Assembly: GCF_016775705.1 (NCBI RefSeq)
Contig: NZ_CP068760.1
Location: forward strand, 434,001 to 498,000
Source of the DNA: Chryseobacterium cucumeris
GTDB taxonomy: Bacteria; Bacteroidota; Bacteroidia; Flavobacteriales; Weeksellaceae
DNA length: 64,000 bases
Direction of reading: 5' to 3'
The notes below the pieces were generated by a model, which was given only the letters and a program-made list of their open reading frames with translations, was not told where the DNA came from and did not search any database. Below are positions 54,301-61,460 of the stretch, in pieces (the first letter of the stretch is position 1; the number at the start of each line of letters is the position of its first letter). The position numbers were made by a program, and so were the translations under genes.

Positions 54301-54421
54301 CTTCAATAGGCATGTTTTTAAAACTTATAAAACCGGAGATGGCTAAAATCGCTACCCAGATAAAGGTAAATGCTTTATTTTTTAATGAAAAAGCAATTAT
54401 ATTTTTTATGAATTTATTCAT
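51323..54421 (-). CDS. czcA: CzcA-type heavy-metal efflux RND pump
   Basis: This 1032-residue inner-membrane proton antiporter has two repeats of a large periplasmic loop and transmembrane helices. The motif VDFGIIIDGAVVMVEG near residues 395-409 is the form of divalent-cation pumps (CzcA/CnrA, for Zn, Cd, Co or Ni) rather than the CusA form for Cu(I) and Ag(I). It would form a tripartite complex with the adaptor and outer-membrane protein encoded upstream. The operon order TolC-type, HlyD-type, CzcA-type and the nearby two-component system fit metal-induced resistance. Confidence 0.94.
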   Translation of the reverse strand: MNKFIKNIIAFSLKNKAFTFIWVAILAISGFISFKNMPIEAFPDVTNTQIVIITQWNGRSAEEVERFVTTPIELAMSPVQKKTSVRSTTMFGLSIVKILFDDGVDDTFARNQVNNQLRTISLPDEVDPEVQPPYGPTGEIFRYTLESKTKDSRALLTLQNWVIDRALRGVPGVADINVFGGQDKVFELSIDPRALDKYNLTPLQVYDAVTKSNLNVGGDVIEKNGQAYVVRGIGLVKSVADIGNITIQNDSGNPVLVKNVAEVHESSMPRVGQAALNHHDDTVEGIVVMRKGENPREVLVSVKAKIKELNEKVLPKDVKMVTFYDRDNLMDFTTHTVMHNLIEGIVLVTVIVLIFMADWRTTLIVSIIIPLSLLFAFLCLKLAGMSANLLSLGAVDFGIIIDGAVVMVEGLFVMLDHKAHKYGTEKFNKLAKGGWIKQTGTGLGKAIFFSKLIIITSLIPIFSFQKVEGKMFSPLAFTLGFALMGALIFTLTLVPVLSHILLNKNVREKSNPFVNFWDRIVLKGFNLTFRHKKMSMIVAISFLAVTLFSGKFLGTEFLPQLNEGSLWITAEMPMSSSLKESLKTADLLKKDIMSFSEVTDVLAQTGRSNDGTDPNGFGFVQFAVNLKPREEWKRKITYDELINEIDKKLRSYQGITFNYSQPISDNVAEAVAGFKAENGIKIYGDNLETLDKLAHEVLLKIKDVQGVKDPGIIKNIGQPEVSVVLDRDKMAAYGVMPADAQAVLEMAFGGKTASEMFDGERKFPIRLRYSQEYRTNENDIAALMVPTQDGAKIPLKEISTIVKDNGAAFIYRDNIKRYIGVKFSIRDRDLGSTIADAQKKVETIELPDGYSIGWTGQFENQQRASHRLAQVVPVSILMIFFLLFILFGNMKDSLLVLANVPFALIGGIIALHITGINFGISAGVGMIALLGICIQNGVILITEFHQNVKDGMDIDTAILNGVKSRTRPVIMTALMASIGLMPAALSTGIGSESQKPLAIVIIGGLITATVLTLLIFPIIFWIFNRTRKLQSI

Positions 54422-54490
54422 GATAGATACATTGGTGACCTAAAAAAGCCGTTAAAGAAAAATGTCAGTATTCTTAATGGTTTAATAAGA

Positions 54491-55576
54491 CTAGCTGTTC
54501 AGTGAACGGTAGATCAGCAGCTGGTTGTTGGTAATCACTTCTTCTCCTTCTTTCAGACCGTCTGCAATATAGGTGACATCACCAACCTGCTTTAATACTT
54601 TGATTTCTCTGATCTTCACATCTGTCCTGGATTTAAAAATCACTACGAAGCTTTTATTATCATCAAAAATCACTGCTTTGGAGGGAACGGTAAGTGTAGA
54701 GTTGCTTTCCAGACTGGAAACTTTTATCGTGGCTTTACTCTCTGGGATCAAAAGTCCGTTGGCATTGTCCAATACGACTCTTGCCTGCATGGCATTGGTC
54801 TGCGGGTCAATAATCTTGAAAATTTTATCAATTTTCCCATCAAAAACTTTGTCCGGATAAGATAGAGTAGATACCTGAGCTTTCATTCCCAAACTAATTT
54901 TATCAATATCAGATTCATTGACATTCATAATGGCCCATACATTGGTGGTGTTGGCCACATCAAAAATATTATCACTTCTGTCACTTCTCAGCTGCATATC
55001 TTTATTGATACTTTTCTGAACAATATAACCGCTGATAGGTGCTACCACACTGTATATATTTCCGGTTTTCACATTATAAACCGTACTTACTGCGGCAGCT
55101 CTCTGTAACTGATCTTCGGCTTTTTGCAACTGGCTTTTAGCTTCCAGTACATCTCTTTCCGTATTAAGCTTTCCTTCGTAGAGTTCTTTTGCAACACGGA
55201 GGTTATTTTTGGCCACTACCAGATCTGTTTTTGCATCACTTACATCCTTCTGAATTTCTGCAAGCTCAGTACTTCTGATGGTTGCCAGTACCTGCCCTTT
55301 TTTCACATAGTCACCCAATTCTACATTGACGCTCATCACATTTCCTCCAACCAACGGGTATACATCTATATAGCTGTTTTTGTCTGCGGAGATTTTTCCG
55401 TAAAAACTGTATTCGTCTTCTATATTTCTTTTTTCAACCTTTGCCAGGGAAATAGAGTTCAGCATTGTATTGCTGAGTTCAAACCCTTTTTTGGTGTGGA
55501 TATTTTTCTCTTCCTCTTTTTTTGAACAGGCTATTAATGAAAGAACCATCAATACGGGAATAATATATGTTTTCAT
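54491..55576 (-). CDS. czcB: Efflux RND periplasmic adaptor, lipoprotein type
   Basis: This 361-residue membrane fusion protein is anchored by a lipobox LIAC (Cys17) after the signal sequence. It has a biotinyl-lipoyl-like half (YPLVGGNVMSVNVELGDYVK), a coiled-coil hairpin (AKTDLVVAKNNLRVAKELYE to LQKAEDQLQRAAA), and beta-barrel and membrane-proximal domains, as in CzcB. It links the inner-membrane pump to the outer-membrane channel. No extra His-rich metal-binding extension is apparent. Confidence 0.92.
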   Translation of the reverse strand: MKTYIIPVLMVLSLIACSKKEEEKNIHTKKGFELSNTMLNSISLAKVEKRNIEDEYSFYGKISADKNSYIDVYPLVGGNVMSVNVELGDYVKKGQVLATIRSTELAEIQKDVSDAKTDLVVAKNNLRVAKELYEGKLNTERDVLEAKSQLQKAEDQLQRAAAVSTVYNVKTGNIYSVVAPISGYIVQKSINKDMQLRSDRSDNIFDVANTTNVWAIMNVNESDIDKISLGMKAQVSTLSYPDKVFDGKIDKIFKIIDPQTNAMQARVVLDNANGLLIPESKATIKVSSLESNSTLTVPSKAVIFDDNKSFVVIFKSRTDVKIREIKVLKQVGDVTYIADGLKEGEEVITNNQLLIYRSLNS

Positions 55577-55579
55577 GAT

Positions 55580-56821
55580 TTAATAGAAGATTTTCGTTTG
55601 CACTAGTTGATTAAGTTGTTCTGCCGACTGCATGATCTCATTTTTCATATCGTAGATCTGAAGGGCTGTTTCCCTGTAGCTGTCCATAAAGTCTGTGAAT
55701 TCAATCAGGTTAACATTTCCCTTTCTGAAATTGTTCAGCATTCCGTTATAAACAAGCTCCATATTCTGAAGATCTGTCGTTTTCACATCCTGCAGCTGAT
55801 CATATTGTGCTTTCCAGGTTTTGTATGCAGACTGAACTTTAGTTTCCAGAGTCAGCTTTTGAAAGTCTGCATTTTTCTGGTTTTGTTGAATCGCATAATT
55901 TGCTTTTATCACATTCCCCTGGTTGGCTTTCCATAAAGGCAAAGGAATTCCCAGCGTAAGATTAGCTTCGTTATTAAAAGTTCCTCCCGCCTGATCCCAT
56001 GCAGCTCCTACCGTAACATCAGGAACATTCAGTGATTTCTGCCATTGTGCATACAGCTTACTGTTATCAATAAGCTTCAGATTATACCGGTAATCTGCAT
56101 TATTTTCCAGGGCTTTACCTTTCAACTCTTCTTCATTACCGAAAGGCTGTGCTGCCAAAGCTTCTTTAGCTTCGGTTTCGGACATCGTTGGCTCTATTTC
56201 TTCTGAAACTCCTGTCAGAACTTTCAGATTCTGTTCAAAATCAAGAATATTTTTGTTGATCTCCAGCTTATCATGATTGAGTTGGATAACTATGCTCTGT
56301 AATCTGACAGCATCTTTAAGAGAAACATTTCCTTTGGAAGACTGCACACGGTAAGCATCTAAGAGATCATTCATATATCCCAGCTGCCTGTTGGTGTTTT
56401 CCAGTTTTAGTTTTTCATAATAAAGATTGAAATAAGCAGAACGAAGCTGATATCGTAAATCTACCAGCAATTGGGAAAACTGAAGCTGGGCCAGTTCTTT
56501 ATTGGACCTGGCAAAAGCAATTTCATTTTTCTTTTTGCCACCCATATAAATCAATTGAGTAATACCTGCTCCCTTAGAATGTCCTACATCAAAAAACTTT
56601 TTGTCCTGCGGATTGTAAGCATTGAACTGTCCGCTTAATTGAGGTAATTCCCAGATTTTAGCCTGCAGAATATCCGCACCAGCCATATTGATATTGTATT
56701 GTTCGGCGAGCAGCTGGAGGTTGTTCTTCTGAAACGCTTCTTCGCATTCCAAAAGAGACATCTGCTGTTGTGCCGCCATGAATGAGGAAACGGCGAGGCA
56801 CAGCACTGCAATTCTGTTCAT
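55580..56821 (-). CDS. czcC: TolC/CzcC-family outer-membrane efflux channel
   Basis: This 413-residue protein has a signal peptide (LCLAVSSFMAAQQ) followed by two alpha-helical coiled-coil repeats typical of the outer-membrane factor family, with segments such as FSQLLVDLRYQLRSAYFNL and DADFQKLTLETKVQSAYKTW-like helices (NADFQKLTLETKVQSAYKTW) in each half. It provides the exit duct for the RND pump. It is the first gene of the operon, 3 bp before the adaptor gene, and has four 11-bp-phased repeats upstream. Confidence 0.92.
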   Translation of the reverse strand: MNRIAVLCLAVSSFMAAQQQMSLLECEEAFQKNNLQLLAEQYNINMAGADILQAKIWELPQLSGQFNAYNPQDKKFFDVGHSKGAGITQLIYMGGKKKNEIAFARSNKELAQLQFSQLLVDLRYQLRSAYFNLYYEKLKLENTNRQLGYMNDLLDAYRVQSSKGNVSLKDAVRLQSIVIQLNHDKLEINKNILDFEQNLKVLTGVSEEIEPTMSETEAKEALAAQPFGNEEELKGKALENNADYRYNLKLIDNSKLYAQWQKSLNVPDVTVGAAWDQAGGTFNNEANLTLGIPLPLWKANQGNVIKANYAIQQNQKNADFQKLTLETKVQSAYKTWKAQYDQLQDVKTTDLQNMELVYNGMLNNFRKGNVNLIEFTDFMDSYRETALQIYDMKNEIMQSAEQLNQLVQTKIFY

Positions 56822-56858
56822 TATTTTTATTTTTAAATTACAAAATTGCTTTGATGCG

Positions 56859-56902
56859 ATTAAAAGAAACTTAAATGACGCTTAAAAAAATATTAAAATA
56901 GG
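56859..56902 (-). promoter_or_regulatory. Four 11-bp-phased direct repeats: predicted OmpR-family response-regulator site
   Basis: Reading the plus strand, ATTAAAAGAAA, CTTAAATGACG, CTTAAAAAAAT and ATTAAAATAGG follow each other with an exact 11-bp period, so on the minus strand each unit ends in TTTAA[T/G]. The array starts 38 bp upstream of the efflux operon start codon. A weak -7 like CAATTTTG (56848-56841) lies 10 bp downstream and no -33 TTG is present, which suits an activator-dependent promoter. Confidence 0.8.
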
Positions 56903-56960
56903 CTTGAGCAGGCCGTTTATCCAATAAATCACCAGATAAAACAAGTGAATTTTTCTCTAA

Positions 56961-56990
56961 CGATTGAATTTTTATTAAAAAAATCAATCG
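56961..56990. promoter_or_regulatory. Perfect 7-bp inverted repeat with A/T arms
   Basis: CGATTGA and TCAATCG flank a T-rich/A-rich centre (TTTTTATTAAAAAA-like), forming a hairpin or operator of unknown use. It lies between the efflux operon and the histidine kinase terminator. Confidence 0.55.
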
Positions 56991-57006
56991 TAGATTTAAC
57001 AAAAAA

Positions 57007-57028
57007 ACAACTGTTTTATATCAGTTGT
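57007..57028. terminator. Terminator after the histidine kinase gene
   Basis: ACAACTG-loop-CAGTTGT is flanked by A and T tracts, just downstream of the kinase stop codon on the minus strand. Confidence 0.85.
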
Positions 57029-57035
57029 TTTTCAT

Positions 57036-58400
57036 TTATTTTTTAAAACTTAGGGTAAACTTATTGATGAAATCTGCTGGTGAAGAATATACAATATCTG
57101 CATCATGATATTCCAGAATCCTTTTGACAATTCTAAGACCTAAACCAGAGCCTGCTATATTCTGTGCATTGTTTCCTCTTGTGAACGCTTCAAAAAGTTT
57201 AGTCTGCTCATCTTCAGAAATCGTGTTACCATGGGAAATTACTTCAACAGAAAGATTATCATTGGTTTCAGTAATCAGGACTTTCACCTCCGTATTGTCT
57301 GAATACACAGCAGCGTTTTTAAACAGGTTGATAAAGACAATCACCAATAATGACTGAATTCCCTTGATGGTTAAGAATGCATTTTCAAAACTATTTTCAT
57401 TGATCAGAAAATCCAGTTTCAGCTGTGGATAACTTTTCTCTACAGCTTCAAAAGCTTCAAAAATAACTTCATCAATTCTTACTTCCTCATAAATACTCTG
57501 GATATTTTCTTTATCAAATTTTGTCAGCAGCAAAAGCGAGTTGGTCAGATCGGACAGTTGATATACATCTCTCTGGATTTGCTTTAAAGATGATAATGTC
57601 TCCGGAGAATGTTCTTCAAACTTAATCAGGTTTTCCAGCTGAAAGGCCATTCTTGTTATTGGGGTTCTGATCTCATGCGAAGCACTGGCAGTAAAATCTT
57701 TTTGGGACTGAAATACATCATCCAGCCTTCCAATCATTGTATTAAAGGATTTTGCCAGAACGCTTACTTCATCATTGGATTGCTCTACCGGAATCTGCGT
57801 GGTGAGTTTATGAGCCGTAACTTCAGAGATTTCTTTGTTCAGGTCTTCCAGAGGTCGGAGAAATTTTTCGACAAAATAATAACTGAAAAAACCGATGAGC
57901 ATAGTACTCATCACATACGCTGTTATCAAAAGATATTTAAGATAACCTAATTTGGATTTTCCATTGGTATCAAAGGCACTTGTAAGGATATAGTAATTTT
58001 CACCGTTGATATTCCTGAGCGCAGCGTAGATTTCTGGAACGGTTTTTTCAGTATAAATAATCTTCTTTTTATCCAGCTCTTTAAGCATGGCACTGTCCCA
58101 AATGACATTCCGGTCTTTAATCGTGCTGTAGATGAGTTCTTTTTTTTCGTTGAAAATTAAAATCTTTTCATTCAAAAGGATATTATCTGAATTTTCATTG
58201 AAAAAAACTGGTGCTTCTTCTTCAAAGTCTTTGGATTTTGAAATGAAATGAGAAGTAAACTCAAGCCTCTGCCTGAATCTTTCTTTAAACTCATCTCTTC
58301 TGAAATCATTAAACGATAAATAAATGACTGCCATCACCATCCCAAATAATAATGAAAAGGCGATACTGATCGTTAGGGCTATCTTTCTCTTTAAAGACAT
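57036..58400 (-). CDS. Sensor histidine kinase (metal-efflux two-component system)
   Basis: This 454-residue protein has a first transmembrane helix at about 8-30, a periplasmic sensor loop of about 125 residues, a second helix near 158-180, a HAMP linker, and the dimerisation His in SASHEIRTPI (around residue 242). N-box LFKNAAVYSDNTEV, then GSGLGLRIVKRI complete the ATPase domain. It starts directly at the stop codon of the response regulator gene (0 bp), so both are cotranscribed. The adjacent CzcA-type operon suggests metal sensing in the periplasm. Confidence 0.95.
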   Translation of the reverse strand: MSLKRKIALTISIAFSLLFGMVMAVIYLSFNDFRRDEFKERFRQRLEFTSHFISKSKDFEEEAPVFFNENSDNILLNEKILIFNEKKELIYSTIKDRNVIWDSAMLKELDKKKIIYTEKTVPEIYAALRNINGENYYILTSAFDTNGKSKLGYLKYLLITAYVMSTMLIGFFSYYFVEKFLRPLEDLNKEISEVTAHKLTTQIPVEQSNDEVSVLAKSFNTMIGRLDDVFQSQKDFTASASHEIRTPITRMAFQLENLIKFEEHSPETLSSLKQIQRDVYQLSDLTNSLLLLTKFDKENIQSIYEEVRIDEVIFEAFEAVEKSYPQLKLDFLINENSFENAFLTIKGIQSLLVIVFINLFKNAAVYSDNTEVKVLITETNDNLSVEVISHGNTISEDEQTKLFEAFTRGNNAQNIAGSGLGLRIVKRILEYHDADIVYSSPADFINKFTLSFKK

Positions 58401-59084
58401 TTATAATGGACTTAGGTAGTATCCGAAACCTGAACGGGTGTGGATCAGTTTTATTTTAAAATCTTTATCAATCTTTTTCCTCAGAAAATTGATATAAACT
58501 TCTACGGTATTGGTATTCGTATTAAAATTGTGTTCCCATACATGTTCTGTAATCTGTTGTTTGGAAACCGTTCTTCCCTGCGCTTCCGCAAGATAAACCA
58601 ACAGCTGGAATTCTTTTAATGTAAGTGTTATTTCATTTCCTCCACGATAGACCTTCTGTTCTGTTTTATTGATAATAAGGTCGTCAACTCTTAGAATATC
58701 CTGATCTGCATTATCAGAAGGTGCTTTTCTTCTCAACAGCGAATTGATTCTTAGCAGAAGTTCTTCAAACTGAAATGGCTTTACAAGATAATCATCAGCC
58801 AGTCTGGTGAAGGCGTCTTTTTTATCGGAGATATCTCCATAAGCAGAGATGATAATGATGGGGGTATTTTTGTCAAAAGAGCGGATCGTCTGGCAGACAT
58901 CAAGTCCATTTATCTTAGGAACATTAATATCGAGTAAATACAGATCATAACTACTGTTTTTTATCTGGCGGAGAAAAGTTTCCCCGTCATAGATTTTATC
59001 ACAATTAAAATTATTTGATTCTAAAAATCTGCACAACTCTGCAGACAGAATGAGATCATCTTCCAGTAAAAGAATATTCATCAA
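58401..59084 (-). CDS. OmpR-family response regulator
   Basis: This 227-residue protein has a receiver domain with phospho-acceptor Asp52 in LYLLDINVPKINGL, acidic pocket EDD at residues 8-10 and Lys in LVKPFQ. A C-terminal winged helix follows: TLKEFQLLVYLAEAQGRTVS and NTVEVYINFLRKKIDKDF. The OmpR class binds direct repeats with helical spacing, which matches the 11-bp repeats before the efflux operon. It is the first gene of the two-component pair. Confidence 0.96.
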   Translation of the reverse strand: MMNILLLEDDLILSAELCRFLESNNFNCDKIYDGETFLRQIKNSSYDLYLLDINVPKINGLDVCQTIRSFDKNTPIIIISAYGDISDKKDAFTRLADDYLVKPFQFEELLLRINSLLRRKAPSDNADQDILRVDDLIINKTEQKVYRGGNEITLTLKEFQLLVYLAEAQGRTVSKQQITEHVWEHNFNTNTNTVEVYINFLRKKIDKDFKIKLIHTRSGFGYYLSPL

Positions 59085-59349
59085 AAATTTATTTTACACG
59101 AATTTAACGAAAATTTTATGATTGTGATTGTAAAGCTGAAGTAAAAATCGGATCGATCTCCAATATATTAAGCCCAACAGTTGAAGCTTCGTTGGAAGCG
59201 TTTGAATAAAATTAAAGAATTTTATGAAGCGAAAAACCTTTTTCACTTAGTATGTATTCTATATAATAAAGAAGTTTTAGAAAATGCAGATTCCTCTAAT
59301 AGAGAATAAAAAAATATTTGTATTATTATCTTGTAATTCAAACGATTAT

Positions 59350-60126
59350 ATGAAAATCACATTACTATACATATCAGGGCTTATTTTAACTTCACTATTA
59401 TTTTCTGCTCAAAATAATAATGCGGTTATGGAGATTAATTATGAGACAAAATTAATTTCTGATAGCCTGAATAGAGAAAAAGTAAAGGTTTATTCATCAA
59501 CTTTATTATGTAATAATACCGAATCAATTTATTGCAGTGCAGAAGCTAAAGCATACTATAAAGGAAATTCCACACAAACTATCAGTACAAATTACGGGAA
59601 TATCCCTAAATATCCTAAAGCCGTAGAAAGCATTTATAAAGCCAACGGGGTTATTAATGCATTTCTACCGGTAGGAAAATATATTTTCTCATTTGATGAG
59701 CCCAAACTCAATTGGGAGGTTTTGCATCAAACTAAACATATCAAAGGTTTTAAATGTCAATTAGCAAAAACCATCACCGATACTGGAGATACTTTTTTTG
59801 CATGGTTTACAAACGATATTACTATTTCGGATGGACCATTCCGTTTCAAAGGACTCTCAGGAATGGTTCTGGAAGTTTTCAATAAGAGTAAAACAATAGA
59901 AATTTACGCAACTGATATTAAGAAATCAGACGAAATTATAGAACCTCTAAAATATTATAATGAGGTTAAAGCTAAAAATAAACAACAGTTTTTAGAAGCA
60001 AGAAAAAACTTTCACGAAAATCCATCAATGTACAATGGTAATTTGAAAGTGGTAGATGCTAATGGCAATGATAAAACTAAAATGATGACAGACCGTTTGA
60101 AAAATGTAAATACTTTCCTTGATTAA
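59350..60126 (+). CDS. GLPGLI-family exported protein
   Basis: From the ATG at 59350 (MKITLLYISGLILTSLLFSA) this 258-residue protein has a signal peptide and the family motif GPFRFKGLSGMVLEV near the middle; the family consensus GPxxFxGLPGLI here shows S-G-M instead of P-G-L. The family is common in Bacteroidota and often transcribed near TonB-dependent receptors or stress genes; function is unknown. It is the only plus-strand gene in this stretch. A longer frame starting at 59284 lacks a signal at its start and is rejected. Confidence 0.88.
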   Translation: MKITLLYISGLILTSLLFSAQNNNAVMEINYETKLISDSLNREKVKVYSSTLLCNNTESIYCSAEAKAYYKGNSTQTISTNYGNIPKYPKAVESIYKANGVINAFLPVGKYIFSFDEPKLNWEVLHQTKHIKGFKCQLAKTITDTGDTFFAWFTNDITISDGPFRFKGLSGMVLEVFNKSKTIEIYATDIKKSDEIIEPLKYYNEVKAKNKQQFLEARKNFHENPSMYNGNLKVVDANGNDKTKMMTDRLKNVNTFLD

Positions 60127-60447
60127 GAATAATCCTTAAAGGAGTAAATGTTTCCAGGTATAAAAATCTACATCTATCCTAACTGCTTTCTTAGTTATCT
60201 GATCAATTATACTATCAGCTATTTTTACGTATATTATCCATCCTATATGGATTGGCTTAGACTGATTGGCTTAGGTACTCAAATCTTACCAAAATACAAT
60301 CTTCATCATTTTTGCGTTCTAATTATACAGTATGGAATACCGGCTGGTATTACCACATTTAACCCATGAATTTTTTAATCCATATCTTGTATTCTTGCTA
60401 TCTACATTGTACACAACCTGTTTCTTTTTCAAATAAAATTTGGGCAT
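60127..60447. other. Intergenic stretch without a supported gene
   Basis: About 320 bp between the GLPGLI gene and the tRNA cluster. A 73-codon plus-strand frame at 60148-60369 has an AGGAG-like site before it but no recognisable content and is not called. It may be remnant DNA of the block inserted between the tRNAs and tuf. Confidence 0.5.
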
Positions 60448-60472
60448 AAAAAAATCCCGAAGAAATTCGGGA
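60448..60472 (-). terminator. Terminator of the tRNA array
   Basis: TCCCGAATTTCTTCGGGA on the minus strand is followed by TTTTTTT, just after tRNA-Thr(GGT). It shows that tuf is no longer cotranscribed with these tRNAs. Confidence 0.92.
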
Positions 60473-60480
60473 AAATCGAG

Positions 60481-60552
60481 AGCCAACTACGGGACTTGAA
60501 CCCGTGACCTCTTCCTTACCAAGGAAGCACTCTACCGCTGAGCTAAGTCGGC
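60481..60552 (-). tRNA. tRNA-Thr (GGT)
   Basis: 72 nt on the minus strand; acceptor GCCGACT/AGTTGGC with discriminator T; anticodon stem CTTCC and loop TTGGTAA (anticodon GGT). It is the last and single-copy tRNA of the array. Confidence 0.97.
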
Positions 60553-60559
60553 ATCAACT

Positions 60560-60588
60560 AAAAAAATCACACTAAGTAGCGTGATTTT
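60560..60588 (-). terminator. Terminator after tRNA-Gly copy 1
   Basis: AAATCACGCTACTTAGTGTG and AAATCAC-type pairing form a hairpin followed by TTTTTTT on the minus strand; the same element follows the other tRNA-Gly. Confidence 0.7.
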
Positions 60589-60593
60589 CGTTG

Positions 60594-60666
60594 AGCGGAA
60601 GACGGGGGTCGAACCCGCGACATTCAGCTTGGAAGGCTGACGCTCTACCAACTGAGCTACTTCCGC
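60594..60666 (-). tRNA. tRNA-Gly (TCC), copy 1
   Basis: 73 nt; acceptor GCGGAAG/CTTCCGC; anticodon loop CTTCCAA (TCC). It is identical in sequence to the copy at 61018-61090. Confidence 0.97.
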
Positions 60667-60700
60667 AATTTTGTTTCCAAAATTATTGGTAAACGCTGTG

Positions 60701-60731
60701 CAAAACTAAGAAAACTTATTTAATCTTGCAA
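60701..60731 (-). promoter_or_regulatory. Internal promoter before tRNA-Gly, copy 1
   Basis: TTG (60731-60729), 20 bases, TAGTTTTG (60708-60701) on the minus strand, 35 bases before the tRNA. The same promoter recurs in the other repeat unit. Confidence 0.7.
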
Positions 60732-60752
60732 GTTTTTTTATAATATAAAATG

Positions 60753-60833
60753 TGGGGAGAGCAGGATTCGAACCTACGAAGCCGAAGCAACTGAGTTACA
60801 GTCAGTCCCATTTAGCCACTCTGGAATCTCCCC
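60753..60833 (-). tRNA. tRNA-Tyr (GTA), copy 1
   Basis: 81 nt with the long variable arm of tRNA-Tyr; acceptor GGGGAGA/TCTCCCC; anticodon stem ACTGA and loop CTGTAAC (GTA); discriminator A. Confidence 0.97.
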
Positions 60834-60854
60834 AGATATTTTATATTAAAATGG

Positions 60855-60928
60855 AGCCTCCAGAGGGATTCGAACCCACGACCCCGAGATTACAAATCAC
60901 GTGCTCTGGCCAACTGAGCTATGGAGGC
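60855..60928 (-). tRNA. tRNA-Thr (TGT), copy 1
   Basis: 74 nt; acceptor GCCTCCA/TGGAGGC; anticodon loop TTTGTAA (TGT). It lies 21 bp before tRNA-Tyr copy 1 in transcription order. Confidence 0.96.
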
Positions 60929-60984
60929 ATTTTAATAAAGGACTGAAACTGATTGAGAAACTCTACTCTACACATTCCAGTGTT

Positions 60985-61012
60985 AAAAAAATCACTCTTA
61001 ATGGTGTGATTT
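60985..61012 (-). terminator. Terminator after tRNA-Gly copy 2
   Basis: ATCACACCATTAAGAGTGAT on the minus strand followed by TTTTTTT; equivalent to the hairpin at 60560-60588. Confidence 0.7.
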
Positions 61013-61017
61013 TATTG

Positions 61018-61090
61018 AGCGGAAGACGGGGGTCGAACCCGCGACATTCAGCTTGGAAGGCTGACGCTCTACCAACTGAGCTACTTCCGC
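61018..61090 (-). tRNA. tRNA-Gly (TCC), copy 2
   Basis: 73 nt, identical in acceptor, D arm, T arm and anticodon (TCC) to the copy at 60594-60666. Confidence 0.97.
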
Positions 61091-61124
61091 AATTTTGTTT
61101 CCAAAACTATTGGTAAACGCTGTG

Positions 61125-61155
61125 CAAAACTAAGAAAACTTATTTAATCTTGCAA
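61125..61155 (-). promoter_or_regulatory. Internal promoter before tRNA-Gly, copy 2
   Basis: TTG (61155-61153), 20 bases, TAGTTTTG (61132-61125) on the minus strand, equal in layout to the element at 60701-60731. Confidence 0.7.
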
Positions 61156-61178
61156 GTTTTTTTTATAAAAATATAAAG

Positions 61179-61259
61179 TGGGGAGAGCAGGATTCGAACC
61201 TACGAAGCCGAAGCAACTGAGTTACAGTCAGTCCCATTTAGCCACTCTGGAATCTCCCC
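61179..61259 (-). tRNA. tRNA-Tyr (GTA), copy 2
   Basis: 81 nt with long variable arm and anticodon GTA, matching the copy at 60753-60833. Confidence 0.97.
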
Positions 61260-61277
61260 AAAAGTTTATATTTTATG

Positions 61278-61351
61278 AGCCTCCAGAGGGATTCGAACCC
61301 ACGACCCCGAGATTACAAATCACGTGCTCTGGCCAACTGAGCTATGGAGGC
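61278..61351 (-). tRNA. tRNA-Thr (TGT), copy 2
   Basis: 74 nt, anticodon TGT; first tRNA of the array after the promoter at 61399-61429. Confidence 0.96.
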
Positions 61352-61398
61352 AAATATAAAAAAGAATTCAAAAGATCGCTGTTCCTTTTTTGCGAGTG

Positions 61399-61429
61399 CA
61401 AATATAGAACGGATTTTTTGAATTCTCAA
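61399..61429 (-). promoter_or_regulatory. Promoter of the tRNA array
   Basis: TTG (61429-61427), a 20-base spacer and TATATTTG (61406-61399) on the minus strand, 47 bases before the first tRNA. Confidence 0.8.
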
Positions 61430-61460
61430 ATTTTTTATAAACTTTTTTTAACTTTTTTTT

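Larger units (their letters stand above)
60594..61351 (-). repeat. Tandem duplication of a Thr(TGT)-Tyr-Gly tRNA cassette
   Basis: The genes and their spacers (60594-60928 and 61018-61351) are nearly identical, offset by about 424 bp. The spacer between Tyr and Gly differs by one substitution and a few inserted bases. The internal promoter and the post-Gly hairpin are copied too. Confidence 0.95.

Noticed and set aside
51323..54421. CusA-type copper/silver pump
   Set aside because: The signature segment reads VDFGIIIDGAVVMVEG, which is the divalent-cation (CzcA) form, so the copper assignment was dropped.
59101..59122. 11-bp repeat pair before the response regulator gene (AATTTAACGAA / AATTTTATGAT)
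   Set aside because: Two units only, and they do not match the TTTAA[T/G] units before the efflux operon; could be chance in AT-rich DNA.
60148..60369. 73-codon plus-strand frame after the GLPGLI gene
   Set aside because: An AGGAG-like site precedes it, but the composition is aromatic-rich without pattern and Bacteroidota rarely rely on such sites; not enough to call a gene.
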